The position numbers and the translations under genes are program-made. A DNA stretch of 64,000 nt from Paracamarosporium sp. OC-R06-R3 (lineage: Eukaryota; Ascomycota; Dothideomycetes; Pleosporales; Didymosphaeriaceae), in assembly GCA_019828545.1 (NCBI GenBank), contig JACVRA010000200.1, forward strand, positions 62,262-126,261, in the 5' to 3' direction. Shown in pieces: positions 61,706-64,000 of the stretch; position 1 is the first letter of the stretch; each line of letters begins with the position of its first letter. The notes below the pieces were generated by a model. That model did not search any database and was not told where the DNA came from. It saw only the letters and a list, made by a program, of their open reading frames with translations.

Positions 61706-63151
61706 ATGGCGCCCACCCAAAAACAGCCCGTCTACGTCCTCGGCGTGGGCATGACCAAATTCATAAAGCCCCGCGGCAAAGTCGACTACCCGGAGCTGGG
61801 CTTCGAAGCCGGCGTCAAAGCCATGCTCGACGCGCAGATCAACTACGACGACGTCGACCAGGGCGTCGCATGCTACTGCTACGGCGACAGCACCTGCGGG
61901 CAGCGCGTCTTCTACCAGTTCGGTATGACGGGCATACCAGTGTACAATGTAAATAACAATTGCTCTACGGGGTCCACGGGCTTGTACATGGGACGTAATA
62001 TGGTTGCGCACGGGGCCAGCGATTGCGTGCTGGTTGTTGGCTTTGAAAAGATGTTTCCTGGCAGCTTGCAGACCTTCTTCCAGGATCGCGCGAATCCGAC
62101 GGGGCCGACGAATCTGATGATGAAGGAGACGAAGGGCGTGACGAAGGCGCCGGGAGCGGCGCAACTGTTTGGGAATGCTGGAAGAGAGCACATGGAGAAG
62201 TATGTCTACCTAACCTCTCATCTCTATCTACCATAACGAATATACTAACGCGTTCGCAAAAGATACGGCTCCACACTCGAGGATTTTGCTGAAATCGGCC
62301 GCATCAACCACGCCCACTCCAAAAACAACCCCTACTCGCAATTCCAAGACGAGTACACGCTCGACCAGGTCCTCAAATCCACCATGATCCACGAGCCCCT
62401 CACAAAGCTGCAATGCTGCCCTACCTCCGACGGCGCCGCAGCCGCCGTGCTCGTCTCCCAGTCCTTCCTCGACGCCCGCCCGCACCTCAAAGATCAGGCC
62501 ATCCTCATCGCAGGCCAGTGCCTATCCACCGACCGCCCGCAGCTCTTCAACCGCAGCGCAATCGAGCTTATCGGCTACGGCATGTCCGAACTCGCGGCCA
62601 AAACCGCCCTCGCCGAAGCAAAGGTAGATCCAAAAGACGTCCGCGTCTGCGAACTCCACGACTGCTTCTCTGCAAACGAAATGGTCACTATCGAAGCGCT
62701 TGGTCTCGCGCCGAAAGGCCACGCCCACGAACTTATCCGCAAAGGCGGCATCACCTACGGCCCAAACACACAGGTCGTGATCAATCCGTCCGGCGGGCTC
62801 ATCTCAAAAGGCCACCCCCTCGGTGCAACCGGCCTCGCGCAGTGCGCAGAGCTCGTCTGGCACATGCGCGGGTGGGCTAACAACCGGTCTGTGTCTGACA
62901 CCCGTGTCGCGCTGCAGCATAATCTCGGGCTTGGAGGTGCTGTTGTTGTTACGGTGTACAAGCGCGGGGATGGGAAGGCCGCGACTAATGTCAGCAATGA
63001 GGAGGTTGGGAAGAGGAATGGGCTGGGGTATAATCCTGCGGTAAAGGCGAGGGGGTTCACGAGGGAGGAGGTGGATAGGGTGCGGAGTAGGAAGGCGAGG
63101 AGTGAGTGGGCGTTGCAGGATACGGTTGAGAAGATTGAAGCGAGGTTTTGA
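61706..63151 (+). CDS. SCPx-type thiolase (sterol carrier protein x / 3-ketoacyl-CoA thiolase-like)
   Basis: SCPx thiolases cleave 3-oxoacyl-CoA, often branched chain, in peroxisomes. Exons 61706-62199 and 62263-63151, intron 63 bp; 1383 nt, 460 aa. The acylated cysteine is Cys86 in VNNNCSTGSTGLYMGRNM; then HDCFSANEMVTIEALGL, the SKGHPLGATGLAQCAELVWH motif with its His, and HNLGLGGAVVVTVYKRG, as in mammalian SCPx. The fused C-terminal SCP2 lipid-carrier domain of animal SCPx is absent. The protein ends IEARF; ARF is at best a weak PTS1 signal, so the location is uncertain (peroxisome or mitochondrion). No clear PTS2 at the N-terminus. Start fits the family (VYVLGVGMTKF). Confidence 0.93.
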
Positions 63152-64000
63152 TTTGTTTGATGCGCGTATGGTGGAAGGGATGGGGATGAGGATGAGGGGA
63201 ATAGGCGTGGAATGGGCGTTTGTATAGTAAGTACCCCTCGGAATTTTTTGGGATCGAATAAATTGGATGAAAGTTTCTTGTTTGCTTGGTTGGTTGATTG
63301 AGTTCCTCGATCTGTCAGTCCGCAGGGCATATGTTTTTCAGCTGTCTCCAAGGAAAGACTCGCAGCTCCGCTGGTACATGGCTGAATAGGCCTGGACATG
63401 TTTTGCCTTATTCAGTCAAGCTTGGCTTTTTTGGCAATATCTTGTCGTGTTCTATCTCCTTTCATTTTATCTCATCTTCCGGTAGCCAGCGGAAAGAAAG
63501 CAAAAGCAGTTAAACGTGCAGCACACATAGGTAGTGTGTTTTGTACGGGTAGTAAGGGCTTTCTTTCATGACCTAATGAAGGTTGTCTTGGTGTTTGTGG
63601 CCGTGAAAGTTGGGATGGTAGCACAGGGTGAGCATGTGCGTCCCTCGCACTCGTATACGGGTATGTATACCTGGTGAGCGACTTTAGGCGTCAAGGGTAA
63701 TCTTGCGAACTGTTGATATGTCAATGAATTTCCTACCGTATTTTCGGCAATCTGGGAACGGTATTAACGGTCGAGGTGCGCTATTATTGGGTGCCTTGTA
63801 CACGAAGAGAATGTGATGCTAGGAAGATAGTGGAAAATGCTGTTCTTTTGTGTATTCGCCACTAGGAGATCCGTTGCTGCCGATTGGACGTGCAACTAGA
63901 CGCTCTATTGAGCTGGAGGGGTCGTTGGTTTGTCATTGGCAGGAAGTCGTGTGGACATTACAGAGGTTTTCCACGTCGGCTCGAAAACCCCCCTCCGCAG
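63152..64000. other. Thiolase 3' flank to window edge
   Basis: No gene recognised; contains copy 2 of the dispersed repeat. Confidence 0.5.
63600..63653 (+). repeat. Copy 2 of the dispersed 54-bp repeat
   Basis: Matches 49953-50006 at about 42 of 54 bases (shared GTGAAAGTTGGGA, AGGGTGAG and TCCCTCG blocks), same orientation, about 13.6 kb away. Confidence 0.6.

Overview
The window looks like nuclear DNA of a filamentous ascomycete (Pezizomycotina), most likely a Dothideomycete of the Pleosporales type. The genes have short GT-AG introns, mostly 46-65 bp. Conserved eukaryotic housekeeping genes alternate with fungal-only families (HET-domain, DUF6594, Pezizomycotina F-box and retropepsin-like proteins). 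Intergenic DNA is long and rich in microsatellites. The species call is inference; the gene calls come from reading translations, and many splice junctions were checked by frame closure.

Layout. 1-29.7 kb is a conserved core: the N-terminal half of the phosphate CDK inhibitor PHO81/NUC-2 (cut by the left edge), exportin CRM1, SKI8, guanylate kinase, RAE1, a HET gene with one stop codon, RAD52, KEX1, an SFM1-type SPOUT methyltransferase, an IGO/endosulfine regulator, a decayed C2H2 zinc-finger locus and ribosomal protein eL13. 29.7-43 kb is gene-poor accessory DNA with two lone retropepsin-like genes (one with an in-frame TGA), a DUF6594 membrane protein between them, a truncated nucleotidyltransferase-like fragment and long stretches with nothing recognisable. 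43-56 kb has a predicted fusion of a PTH11-type rhodopsin 7TM domain to a FucP-type sugar transporter, a GPI-anchored eight-cysteine protein, a second HET gene split by a ten-base homopolymer, and the RSP5 ubiquitin ligase. 56-64 kb has a small membrane coiled-coil protein, an F-box gene with one in-frame TGA, and an SCPx-type thiolase.

The genes form no operon; each is its own unit, some divergent (SKI8/GUK1, SFM1/IGO1). Thematic links are loose: CRM1 and RAE1 in nuclear export; PHO81 and IGO in nutrient signalling through kinases; KEX1, the GPI protein, the fusion and RSP5 along the secretory and plasma-membrane route.

The observations I rate highest are the rhodopsin-transporter fusion in one uninterrupted exon; a set of four genes with first coding exons of 2-8 nt, including a start codon split by an intron in PHO81; a possible mitochondrial leader on guanylate kinase; and five one-base lesions (three stop codons, two +1 G-run shifts), four in accessory genes and one, implausibly, in eL13.
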